From positions 14,714 through 78,713 of the forward strand of contig JAZUNZ010000047.1 in assembly GCA_045604405.1 (NCBI GenBank): a stretch of DNA of 64,000 bases. The letters run 5' to 3'. Of this stretch, positions 42,594 to 49,667 are shown one piece after another. The DNA comes from UMGS1649 sp045604405. GTDB lineage: Bacteria > Bacillota > Clostridia > TANB77 > CAG-465. Below the pieces are notes generated by a model, which saw nothing but the letters and a program-made list of their open reading frames with translations, made no database searches and was not told the origin of the DNA. Each line of letters opens with the position of its first letter. The stretch's first letter is position 1. A program made the position numbers and the translations under genes.

Positions 42594-43127
42594 ATGAAAA
42601 AAATATATGTGCTTTTAATGCACACAAACACTATACCATCAAAATTAATAAAATTTTTTACAAGGTACAAATATAGTCATGTTTCAATTTCTTTACAGAA
42701 GGACTGTAATACTATGTATAGCTTTGGAAGACGAAATTTATACAATATTTTTAATGCAGGATTTGTTGTAGAAACAAGTGATGGAAGTTTTTTCAAAAAA
42801 TTTAACAAAACACTTTGTAGAATATATGAGATTGAAGTTACAGATAAACAATACGAAAATGTAAAAAAAGTTTTAGAGGAAATGGAAGCGAATATGAATG
42901 ATTACAAATATGATTTCTTGGGTATAATTCCTAGATTTTTTAAAATACCAGTAACTTTTGAAAACAAATTTGTTTGTAGCTACTTTGTTGCAGACCTTCT
43001 TGAAAAAGCTGAAGTATGCACGTTTGAAAAGGCCACTTGTTTTGTAGTTCCAAAAAGTTTTGAACACGTTAATAAATTTCATGAAATATATAATGGCAGC
43101 TACTTAAAGTACACAGCCAGAAGTTAG
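42594..43127 (+). CDS. YiiX-like permuted papain-fold protein
   Basis: 177 residues. A His in 'YKYSHVSISL' (about residue 28) and a Cys in 'NKFVCSYFVADLL' (about 128) have the order H-then-C of permuted NlpC/P60 (YiiX/YebB, PF05708) amidases or thioesterases. No signal peptide, so it is likely cytosolic. Substrate unknown, possibly lipid or peptide. AAGGAGA is 6 bases before the ATG. Single gene with its own terminator. Confidence 0.75.
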   Translation: MKKIYVLLMHTNTIPSKLIKFFTRYKYSHVSISLQKDCNTMYSFGRRNLYNIFNAGFVVETSDGSFFKKFNKTLCRIYEIEVTDKQYENVKKVLEEMEANMNDYKYDFLGIIPRFFKIPVTFENKFVCSYFVADLLEKAEVCTFEKATCFVVPKSFEHVNKFHEIYNGSYLKYTARS

Positions 43128-43128
43128 A

Positions 43129-43153
43129 TTAGAGCTAAAGCTCTAATTTTTTT
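43129..43153 (+). terminator. Terminator after the YiiX-like gene
   Basis: TTAGAGC/GCTCTAA stem, 4-nt loop and T8. Confidence 0.85.
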
Positions 43154-43171
43154 ATAATTTTTTAAAAAATA

Positions 43172-43185
43172 CAAACTTTTGTTTG
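43172..43185. promoter_or_regulatory. LexA (SOS) operator overlapping the lexA -35 box
   Basis: Perfect palindrome CAAACTTTTGTTTG, close to the Gram-positive SOS box (CGAAC-N4-GTTCG type). A near copy, CAAACATAAGTTTT, lies at 43216-43229 downstream of the -10 box. Two boxes around the promoter indicate autoregulation. Confidence 0.7.
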
Positions 43186-43211
43186 ACATTTGTATTTGTA
43201 TAATATATAAT
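43183..43211 (+). promoter_or_regulatory. Sigma-A promoter of lexA
   Basis: TTGACA (43183-43188), 17-bp spacer, TATAAT (43206-43211). The -35 box overlaps the operator by 3 bp. Confidence 0.75.
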
Positions 43212-43240
43212 AAAACAAACATAAGTTTTGGAGGTTTGTT

Positions 43241-43876
43241 ATGGAAAAAAATGATAGTGAATTAAGTCAAAATGAACTAAATATTTTAAATTATATAAGG
43301 AAACAAGTTAAAGAGGTTGGATATCCACCTTCTGTAAGAGAACTTTGTAAGGCCGTTGGACTAAAATCTACATCATCAGTACACTTATATTTATCTCGTT
43401 TAGCAGAAAAAGGGTATATAAAAAAAGGAAACTTAAAAACAAGAGCGTTGAAAGTTACAGGTGAAAGTGTAGCTGAGGCAAAAGATCCAGACATGCTGGA
43501 AATACCACTTGTTGGTCAAGTGGCAGCAGGTCTTCCAATTCTTGCTGAAGAAAATATAGAAGAATATGTAAAACTACCTTCAAGTATGGTAAAACAAAAT
43601 ACAAAAGCTGAAGGAACATACATGCTTAAAGTTAAAGGCGATAGCATGATAAATGTTGGAATTTTCTCAGGAGATTATATTATAGTATCTAAATGTCAAA
43701 CTGCAGAAAATGGGCAAATTATAGTAGCTTTAGTAGACAACGAAGCTACTGTTAAAACTTTCTATAAAGAAAAAGAACATATAAGACTACAACCTGAGAA
43801 TGATACAATGGAACCAATCATTGTAAAAGATGTGCAAATACTTGGAAAAGTTGTAGGATTAATTAGAAGATTTTAA
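43241..43876 (+). CDS. lexA: SOS regulator LexA
   Basis: 211 residues. N-terminal winged helix (1-70, 'SVRELCKAVGLKSTSSVHLY'), cleavage site Ala-Gly within 'VGQVAAGLPIL' (about 95), catalytic Ser in 'VKGDSMINVGI' (about 133) and Lys in 'VDNEATVKTFYKE' (about 170). RecA-stimulated self-cleavage frees SOS genes after DNA damage. GGAGGT lies 6 bases before the ATG. It sits just upstream of dpaB but is separated by a stem-loop without a T tract. Confidence 0.97.
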   Translation: MEKNDSELSQNELNILNYIRKQVKEVGYPPSVRELCKAVGLKSTSSVHLYLSRLAEKGYIKKGNLKTRALKVTGESVAEAKDPDMLEIPLVGQVAAGLPILAEENIEEYVKLPSSMVKQNTKAEGTYMLKVKGDSMINVGIFSGDYIIVSKCQTAENGQIIVALVDNEATVKTFYKEKEHIRLQPENDTMEPIIVKDVQILGKVVGLIRRF

Positions 43877-43879
43877 ATC

Positions 43880-43906
43880 ACATGTCCCAACCTCTGGCAT
43901 AAAATA
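43880..43906 (+). promoter_or_regulatory. Sigma-K-type promoter for dpaB
   Basis: AC (43880-43881), 16-bp spacer, CATAAAATA (43898-43906), which fits the mother-cell sigma-K consensus AC-16/17-CATANNNTA. Expected start near 43913. dpaB is a known sigma-K gene in Bacillus, which supports the match. Confidence 0.6.
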
Positions 43907-43920
43907 TAATATGCCGGAGG
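43891..43920 (+). promoter_or_regulatory. Stem-loop that hides the dpaB ribosome site in read-through RNA
   Basis: CCTCTGGCAT (43891-43900) pairs over 10 bp (one G-U) with ATGCCGGAGG (43911-43920), whose GGAGG is the dpaB Shine-Dalgarno. There is no T tract, so it is not an ordinary terminator. Confidence 0.6.
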
Positions 43921-43926
43921 TAAATT

Positions 43927-44505
43927 ATGCTAAAAAACTTAAAAGTAGGACTAGGGATAACGGGATCATTTTGTAATTTATCTAAGGTGAAGCCTGAAAT
44001 AGATATGTTAAAGGCTGAGGGAGTAGAAAAAATATTACCTATAGTATCGTATAGTATTTTGACAGAGACAAATAGGTTTGGTACACCCGAGGATACTATA
44101 ACTCTACTAAAAGATGAAACAGGTGAGGAGATAGTGGATACTATTTCTAAGGCTGAGCCAATAGGCCCAAAAAACTTAGTAGATATTATTGTTGTAGCAC
44201 CTTGCACAGGAAATACTATAGCCAAGCTTGCACACGGCATCACAGATACGCCTGTTCTTATGGCTATAAAAGGGCATATTAGGAACAATAAACCAGTAGT
44301 ATTAGGTGTAGCAACAAATGATGGAATGGGTGCAAATGGTGAAAATATTTTAAAACTTTTAAATACGAAAAATATATACTTTATTCCATTTACACAAGAT
44401 GATCCAGAAAAAAAGCCAAAATCTTTAGTATATGACTACACAAAATTAGTAGATACTATGAAGCTGGCATTACAAAATAAACAAATAGGGCCAATTATTA
44501 TATAA
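43927..44505 (+). CDS. dpaB: Dipicolinate synthase subunit B
   Basis: 192 residues of the flavoprotein-like family: 'GLGITGSFCNLSKVKPEI', 'FGTPEDTITLLKDETGEEIV', 'DIIVVAPCTGNTIAKLAHGITD' and 'LGVATNDGMGANGENIL'. With DpaA it makes dipicolinic acid for the spore core. No dpaA gene lies next to it; Bacillus keeps both in one operon. Start ATG with GGAGG 6 bases upstream. Confidence 0.93.
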   Translation: MLKNLKVGLGITGSFCNLSKVKPEIDMLKAEGVEKILPIVSYSILTETNRFGTPEDTITLLKDETGEEIVDTISKAEPIGPKNLVDIIVVAPCTGNTIAKLAHGITDTPVLMAIKGHIRNNKPVVLGVATNDGMGANGENILKLLNTKNIYFIPFTQDDPEKKPKSLVYDYTKLVDTMKLALQNKQIGPIII

Positions 44506-44510
44506 TGTAT

Positions 44511-44539
44511 AGCGGGAAGTTATAATACTTACCCGCTTT
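44511..44539 (+). terminator. Weak terminator after dpaB
   Basis: AGCGGG-A-AGT/ACT-TA-CCCGCT stem; only a short T tract follows. Confidence 0.5.
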
Positions 44540-44609
44540 AGTATATACAATTTTACAAAAATATTATATAATAGTGAGGAGAATAAAACGGATTTAGGAG
44601 GATAATAAA

Positions 44610-45035
44610 GTGCTAATAAAAGAGTTTGAAGATAGATATCGCGATGACCTAATATACATGGTTTTAAGTGCAAAGAATGCTTTAGGAAGAGTTCCTAAAT
44701 TAAACGAGGATTTGTTGGATATAAAACAGAATTATTTAGATAAGGGACAAGCTTTTTGGATTGCAGTAGACGAATTTGATAGAGTGATTGGATGCATTGG
44801 AACTAAAATAGATGATGAAGGAAATGTGTTTTTATCTAGACTTTATGTTAGATTTGATTTAAAGAGAAAAGGAATTGGAGGCAGGCTGTTGGAAACCGCT
44901 GAAAATTTCGCAAGAGAAAAAGGGTACAAAGAACTACATGTACACCTTGCAAAAGATTATCTAGAAAGCGACATATTTTATTCTAAACATGGATATCAAG
45001 AATACAAAGAGCTTTATAGGAAAAAAGAGTTATAA
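44610..45035 (+). CDS. GNAT-family N-acetyltransferase
   Basis: 141 residues with the acetyl-CoA-binding signature 'VRFDLKRKGIGGRLLETAENFAREKG' spread over motif A (about 86-112) and a strand with 'LHVHLAKDYLESDIFYSKHGYQE' at the C-terminus. Substrate unknown. GTG start with GGAGGA upstream. It opens a three-gene stretch just left of the integrated array. Confidence 0.85.
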   Translation: MLIKEFEDRYRDDLIYMVLSAKNALGRVPKLNEDLLDIKQNYLDKGQAFWIAVDEFDRVIGCIGTKIDDEGNVFLSRLYVRFDLKRKGIGGRLLETAENFAREKGYKELHVHLAKDYLESDIFYSKHGYQEYKELYRKKEL

Positions 45036-45060
45036 TTGAGAGTAATATATGAGGGTAAAT

Positions 45061-45402
45061 ATGATAAAAAAATATAAAGTAATAACTTTGTGCGGTTCTA
45101 CTAGATTCAAAGATGAATTTTTAAAAGCACAAAAATAGCTGACCTTACAAGGAAACATTGTAATTTCTGTTGGACTATTTGGACACTCAGGAGATTCTGA
45201 AGTTTGGGAAAACATGGATGAGGGGACATTAACAAAGACAAAAGAAATGTTAGATGATATGCACAAACGAAAAATTGATATGGCAGATGAAATATTTGTT
45301 GTAAATGTTGGTGGTTATATAGGAGATAGCACTAAATCTGAAATAGAATATGCAATTTCAACAAACAAAAAAGTTAATTATTTAGAGTCCAATGAACAAT
45401 GA
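45061..45402 (+). pseudogene. Nucleoside 2-deoxyribosyltransferase-like (DUF4406-type) gene with an amber codon
   Basis: A frame from the ATG at 45061 reads 'MIKKYKVITLCGSTRFKDEF', then TAG at codon 26 (45136-45138), then 'LTLQGNIVISVGLFGHSGDS' and 'IDMADEIFVVNVGGYIGDST' to the stop at 45400. This fits the family of small nucleoside deoxyribosyltransferase-like proteins ('CGSTRF', 'GDST'). The family has an acidic residue or Lys at the TAG position, so a single base change explains the break. The remainder is undamaged, so the lesion is recent or an error. Confidence 0.72.
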
Positions 45403-45430
45403 GAAGAACAAAAATAAGAAGGTTAAAAAG

Positions 45431-45847
45431 ATGAATCTTAAAATAGAGTATTTTATTAATGCTAAAGATTATTTGATGTTAAGAAGTGAATTAGGTTGGA
45501 AACAAATAAAAGAAGGACAAGCAGAGAGAGCTTTAAAAAAATCTATGATTAATATATCCATATTTGATAAAGGCAAATGTATAGGTATGGGTAGAATTGT
45601 AGGCGATTATGTTTTAAAGGGAATGTTAACTGATATTATAGTAAGTAAGGCTTACCATGGAAAAGGAATAGGCAAGTTGATTGTTACTACATTAATAAAA
45701 GAATTGAACAAGACGCTTAATGAGGGAGATTTATTTCAATTGGAAGCTTCTCCTACTAACGGCAATAGAGATTTTTATGTTAAATGTGGTTTGAAATATA
45801 AACCAGAGAATCAAGATGGCGTTTATTTGTGGATTAATAAAGACTAA
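45431..45847 (+). CDS. GNAT-family N-acetyltransferase
   Basis: 138 residues from the ATG at 45431 (GAAGG 8 bases upstream). The acetyl-CoA site is 'YHGKGIGKLIVTTLIKEL' (about 78-95) and the C-terminal 'NRDFYVKCGLKYKPENQDG' is typical of GNATs acting on small amines. Substrate unknown. It ends 56 bp before the displaced start of rbgA, so it is the last intact gene before the insertion array. Confidence 0.85.
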   Translation: MNLKIEYFINAKDYLMLRSELGWKQIKEGQAERALKKSMINISIFDKGKCIGMGRIVGDYVLKGMLTDIIVSKAYHGKGIGKLIVTTLIKELNKTLNEGDLFQLEASPTNGNRDFYVKCGLKYKPENQDGVYLWINKD

Positions 45848-45903
45848 AATAAGATAAAAAAGCAATTTATAAATTTGAAAATAGATAGAGGGAAGTGAAA
45901 AGT

Positions 45904-45960
45904 ATGAACGAAGAAAAAAGTTTTTCTAATTCCCATATCAACTGGGTGATACGGATTTAA
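45904..45960 (+). pseudogene. rbgA: Original 5' end of rbgA, cut off by integration
   Basis: An ATG with GGGAAG upstream opens 'MNEEKSFSNSHINW' and then, directly after the Trp codon, runs 'VIRI' to a stop. The Ile-Asn-Trp codons (ATCAACTGG, 45937-45945) are the same as those in front of the rbgA body at 52159-52167 ('INWYP'). The sequence after Trp is the left end of the first element. I infer that this is the ancestral rbgA start. Confidence 0.75.
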
Positions 45961-46324
45961 GTAAAACCACTCGCAATCACTTATAAATAAATAATATTAT
46001 TAAAAAAGTTTTTACACTTTTTAATTGAAATTAATAGAAATGGAGGTAACAATGAAGAAAATTAGTGATAAGTATACCAGCAATACTTTTGAAAATATAA
46101 AGCATACTGATGATTATGACAATGAATTTTGGTTTGCCCGTGAATTACAAAAAGTTTTAGAATATAAAGATTGGAGAAATTTTCAAAAAGTAATAGATAA
46201 AGCAATTTTATCAGCAAATAATAGTGTTTCAAGTGAAGAGGATTGGGTTGTTGAGGTCAACAAGCCAATTAAAACTGGTAAAGGTAAAGAAGAAAAAAGT
46301 TTTTCTAATTCCCATATCAACTGG
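45946..46324 (+). mobile_element. Element 1: 379-bp remnant without recombinase
   Basis: It starts after the first core with GTGATACGGATTTAAG, related to the left ends of elements 2 and 3, including the shared CTTATAAATAAA motif (near 45983). It contains only the front part of a DinD-like gene and ends in the second core. The bounded size and lack of recombinase suggest a deletion derivative. Confidence 0.65.
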
Positions 46325-46369
46325 GAAATACCGACTTATGAAAAACTTCCCACAAATGCTTATAAATAA
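46052..46369 (+). pseudogene. DinD/BRO-like fragment fused in frame to an rbgA start remnant
   Basis: From the ATG at 46052 (GGAGG upstream) residues 1-75 match the N-terminus of DNA-damage-inducible protein D ('FENIKHTDDYDNEFWFARELQKVLEYKDWRNFQKVIDKA' in pieces). After 'EVNKPIKTGKG' the frame passes directly into 'KEEKSFSNSHINW', the rbgA start, and then 'EIPTYEKLP' from element 2. DinD is normally about 270 residues, so most is lost. Without elements 2 and 3 this would be a DinD-RbgA fusion. Confidence 0.65.
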
Positions 46370-46481
46370 AGGATTTAAAGCATATTTCTTTTTACATTTT
46401 ATAGGTAAAAAATAATAAAAATCCAAACAAATAGAGGTAATTACGACTTATGAAAAACTTTTATATAAGAAGGTGAATATT

Positions 46482-47168
46482 TTGAAAATAGAAGATTTAA
46501 GAAAAGATTATGATAAATTACAAGTTAAATATGGTGCTAAGGAATTAGATTCTATATATAATGGTGGATGCGAAGAATGTCCCGATATTTGTTTTGTTTT
46601 TATGAATCCTACTGGTAAAAATATTGCAAGTGATAAATCTTGGAAAGGGAGAAAGTCTCCATGGTTAGGGACTAAAAATATATGGAAATTATTTTATAAA
46701 GTTAATTTATTATGCGAAGAAACGTTTAACAAAATTAAAGAAAAGAAACCAAAAGACTGGGATTATGAATTTTGTGATTATGTTTATGAAGAAATAGCTA
46801 ATAATAAATTATTTATTACCAATTTAGGAAAATGTACGCAAGTAGATGCAAGACCATTATCAGATGAAGTATTAAAAAAATATCTTAATTTACTATTTAA
46901 AGAAATAGATATAATAAAACCAAAAGTAATCATCACTTTTGGTAATCAAGTTAGTTCTATTATTTTAAATAAAAAGATATCAGTATCTGAAAATAGGAAA
47001 ACCTGTCATGAAATAGAAATTAATAAAAACAAATATAAAGTTTATCCCGTTTATTATCCAGTTGGTAATGGTATATTTAATATTGATAAATCAATAGAAG
47101 ACATAAAGTGGATAATTGAAAATGAAATAAAAAAAGAAGAACAAAATCTTTTTTGTGAAATTTTATAG
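46482..47168 (+). CDS. Uracil-DNA glycosylase superfamily protein
   Basis: About 228 residues from TTG at 46482 (AGAAGGTG six bases upstream; the GTG at 46473 is part of this site). 'CFVFMNPTGKNIA' resembles motif A (water-activating loop) and 'VYPVYYPVGNGI' the H-P-S-type motif 3, with Tyr-Pro instead of His-Pro. 'IIKPKVIITFGNQVSSIIL' is the family core strand-helix, and 'GCEECPDICF' has Cys residues that could hold an Fe-S cluster. It may act on uracil or another modified base, or on foreign DNA. It is cargo of element 2, 14 bp before the recombinase. Confidence 0.65.
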   Translation: MKIEDLRKDYDKLQVKYGAKELDSIYNGGCEECPDICFVFMNPTGKNIASDKSWKGRKSPWLGTKNIWKLFYKVNLLCEETFNKIKEKKPKDWDYEFCDYVYEEIANNKLFITNLGKCTQVDARPLSDEVLKKYLNLLFKEIDIIKPKVIITFGNQVSSIILNKKISVSENRKTCHEIEINKNKYKVYPVYYPVGNGIFNIDKSIEDIKWIIENEIKKEEQNLFCEIL

Positions 47169-47182
47169 AAAGTTGTAATAAT

Positions 47183-48394
47183 ATGATGAAATATAAAGCA
47201 GCAGCATATCTTCGTTTGTCAAAAGAGGAATTTAGTAATGAAAAAGAATCCAATAGTATAACTAATCAAAAACTAATTATAGATAAATATTTAGAAAATA
47301 ATAAAAAATATGTATTAGTAGATTATTATATAGATGATGGATATTCAGGTACTAATTTTAATAGACCAGAATTTCAAAGAATGTTAGAAGATATAAAAAA
47401 TAAGAAAATAGATGTAATAATTATAAAAGATTTATCAAGACTTGGTAGAAATTATATTGAAACAGGTAATTATATAGAGGTAATATTTCCTGCTATGGGA
47501 GTATCTGTAATTTCAGCAGATGAAGATTGTGAAATTGATTCATCAGATTACTATGGTGACGATTATTTACCATTAAAAAATTTGTTTAATGATATGTATG
47601 CAAAAGATATATCAAAGAAAGTAAGAAGTTCTTTAATAGTAAAGAAATATAATGGAGAGTTTGTTGGTAAATTAGCACCTTATGGATATATAAAAGATCC
47701 GAAAGATAAACATAAGTTTTTAATTGATAAAAATGTATCACATATAATTAAAAAAATATTTGATATGATACTTAATGGAAAAAGTAGAAGAGAAGTTGCT
47801 GACTTTTTAAATAATAATGATATATTAACTCCAAGTGAGTATTTAAAAATTAATACGGAGAAAGATACAACTATAATGAAAAAGTGGAATCCTGAAATGG
47901 TGAATTCAATATTGAAAAACGAAAACTATACGGGAACACTATTTCAAGGCAAGAAAAGAAAGCTAAATTATAGGATTGATAAGAAAATAAAGTTAGACAA
48001 AGAAAATTGGATCGTTACTGAAAATCATCACGAAGCAATTATAAGCAAAGAAAAGTTTGACAAAGTTCAAGAGATTTTGGATAGGAAATCCAAAATAAAT
48101 AAGGATGGAAGTATTGATATATTATCTGGGATTTTAAAGTGTAAATGTTGTGGCAGTAATATGATAAAGAGAACATCTAAAGGTAATGTTTATTATTATT
48201 GTTCTAATTACTATAGAACAAAGAAGTGTGAAAACAATAAATCAATATCAAAAAGTATAGTAGAGGAATTTATTAAAAAAGAATTAAATATAAATGAGAT
48301 TACTAGATTAAATATAAATAATAATATAAAATATATTAGTGTTGTTTCTAATAATGAAATTGAAATTATAAAAACGAATGGAAGTGATAAATAA
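47183..48394 (+). CDS. Large serine recombinase (intact)
   Basis: 403 residues. Resolvase-type catalytic domain 1-150: catalytic Ser in 'AYLRLSKEEF', 'DDGYSGTNFNRPEF' and 'KDLSRLGRNYIETG'. The recombinase domain spans about 155-290 ('YGYIKDPKDKHKFLI', 'NGKSRREVADFLN', 'YTGTLFQGKK'), followed by a zinc ribbon ('CKCCGSNMIKRTSKG', 'CSNYYRTKKC'). It is shorter than most (450-600) and has almost no coiled coil between the zinc ribbon and the end. It should catalyse integration and excision at the core sites. Weak ribosome site; stop codon overlaps ATG of the rbgA module. Confidence 0.9.
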   Translation: MMKYKAAAYLRLSKEEFSNEKESNSITNQKLIIDKYLENNKKYVLVDYYIDDGYSGTNFNRPEFQRMLEDIKNKKIDVIIIKDLSRLGRNYIETGNYIEVIFPAMGVSVISADEDCEIDSSDYYGDDYLPLKNLFNDMYAKDISKKVRSSLIVKKYNGEFVGKLAPYGYIKDPKDKHKFLIDKNVSHIIKKIFDMILNGKSRREVADFLNNNDILTPSEYLKINTEKDTTIMKKWNPEMVNSILKNENYTGTLFQGKKRKLNYRIDKKIKLDKENWIVTENHHEAIISKEKFDKVQEILDRKSKINKDGSIDILSGILKCKCCGSNMIKRTSKGNVYYYCSNYYRTKKCENNKSISKSIVEEFIKKELNINEITRLNINNNIKYISVVSNNEIEIIKTNGSDK

Positions 48395-48480
48395 TGGATA
48401 TGTATCAAAAAAGAGAAATGAGAAAAAATAAAAAGATGGATGAAAACACAAAAGGTTTACCATCGACGAGCATCAACTGG
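48394..48480 (+). other. rbgA: Displaced rbgA start module carried by element 2
   Basis: ATG overlapping the recombinase stop (TAATG) opens 29 codons: 'MDMYQKREMRKNKKMDENTK' then 'GLPSTSINW'. The frame then runs into the left end of element 3 ('EITTYGKLPRKTYK', stop). It is 90 percent identical with the module at 52081, so before element 3 arrived it would have been the N-terminus of RbgA. Confidence 0.75.
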
Positions 48481-48617
48481 GAAATAACGACTTATGGAAA
48501 ACTTCCTAGAAAGACTTATAAATAAAGGTTTTAAATCAGATTTCTTTTTACATTTTATAGATGAAAAATGATAAAATTTTAAAGAAAATAGGGGAAATAA
48601 CGACTTATGGAAAACTT
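48479..48617 (+). repeat. Direct repeat at the left end of element 3
   Basis: A perfect 26-bp repeat at 48479-48504 and 48592-48617 (containing GAAATAACGACTTATGG), 113 bp apart. The 87 bp between include CTTATAAATAAAGG and CATTTTATAG, also seen in the left end of element 2, whose repeat lies at about 46324-46348 and 46437-46462. These look like recombinase or accessory binding sites. Confidence 0.75.
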
Positions 48618-48634
48618 TAGAAAGGAGAAAGAAT

Positions 48635-49651
48635 ATGGTAAAAGATTTAATAATTAGAAGTAGCGCTGAAGAATTTATAACATTTAAAGTACAAGAAAAA
48701 GATAAAGGCATACAAGTAAGATACGAAAATGAAACTTTATGGATGACTCAAAAAGCTATGGCGGAATTATTTAATGTAGAACAACCAGCAATAGCAAAGC
48801 ATCTAATTAATATTTATAATGAAAAAGAGTTAGATAAAGATTCAACTTATTCCAAAATGGAATTAGTTCAAAAAGAAGGAAATAGACAAGTAAAAAGACA
48901 TGTTGAATTTTATAATTTAGATGCAATTATTTCAGTAGGATATAGAGTGAATTCTTTAAGAGCAACTCAATTTAGAAGATGGGCTACCAATATATTGAAA
49001 ACTTTCACTATCCAAGGCTATGTTTTAGATAAGGAAAGAATGAAAAATGGATCTTTTATAGATAAAGATTATTTTGAAAAATTGTTAGAAGAAATAAGAG
49101 AAATAAGGCTATCTGAAAGAAGATTTTATCAAAAAATCACGGACATTTATGCAACAAGTATTGATTATGATTCAAAGTCTCCTATATCAATAGAGTTTTT
49201 TAAAAAAGTTCAAAATAAAATGCATTATGCAGTATCTCGTCAAACTGCAGCAGAAATTATTTATAGTAGAGCAGATTCAGAAAAAGAAAACATGGGGCTT
49301 ACTTCTTGGAAAAAATCTCCTAATGGTAAAATTATGGAATCAGATGTTGTAATTGCTAAGAATTATTTATCAAAAGATGAACTTCAAGATTTAGAAGGAA
49401 TTGTAAGTGCCTTTTTAGAAATTGCTGAAAATAGGGCAAGAAGACATATTCCTATGACAATGGAAGATTGGGCAACTAGAATAGATAAATTTTTATTATC
49501 TGATGATAGAGATATATTAAATGATGCAGGTAAAATATCACACGAAATAGCTTGCGATAAAGCATTAACTGAATTTGAAAAATATAGAATAAAGCAAGAT
49601 AAACTATATAAATCAGACTTTGATTTGTTATTAGAGGAAACTGAAGGATAG
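48635..49651 (+). CDS. RhuM family protein
   Basis: 338 residues. 'VRYENETLWMTQKAMAELFNVEQPAIAKHL' (split) is the RhuM winged-helix-like front, 'GNRQVKRHVEFYNLDAIISVGYRVNS' (split) and 'ATQFRRWATNILKTFTIQGY' are family hallmarks (PF13310). The C-terminal half ('MHYAVSRQTAAEIIYSRADS', 'NRARRHIPMTMEDW') is the usual Fic/DinD-like extension. RhuM genes occur in pathogenicity and defence islands; biochemical role unknown. AAGGAG lies 7 bases before the ATG. Confidence 0.88.
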   Translation: MVKDLIIRSSAEEFITFKVQEKDKGIQVRYENETLWMTQKAMAELFNVEQPAIAKHLINIYNEKELDKDSTYSKMELVQKEGNRQVKRHVEFYNLDAIISVGYRVNSLRATQFRRWATNILKTFTIQGYVLDKERMKNGSFIDKDYFEKLLEEIREIRLSERRFYQKITDIYATSIDYDSKSPISIEFFKKVQNKMHYAVSRQTAAEIIYSRADSEKENMGLTSWKKSPNGKIMESDVVIAKNYLSKDELQDLEGIVSAFLEIAENRARRHIPMTMEDWATRIDKFLLSDDRDILNDAGKISHEIACDKALTEFEKYRIKQDKLYKSDFDLLLEETEG

Positions 49652-49667
49652 TAGAGGTATTAAGAAT

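Larger units (their letters stand above)
46325..48480 (+). mobile_element. Element 2: 2.2-kb recombinase element carrying a replacement rbgA start
   Basis: Bounded by cores 2 and 3. Order: left end (GAAATACCGACTTATG, a second related copy near 46437-46456), UDG-like gene, intact large serine recombinase, then an 87-bp rbgA start module whose ATG overlaps the recombinase stop. All genes point toward rbgA. GC is even lower than in the host. Confidence 0.78.

Noticed and set aside
43878..44288. 136-codon minus-strand frame opposite dpaB
   Set aside because: Shadow of dpaB; no ribosome site or family resemblance.
46229..46426. Minus-strand ORF in the element junction
   Set aside because: Shadow frame over the 37-bp repeat and left end; no ribosome site.
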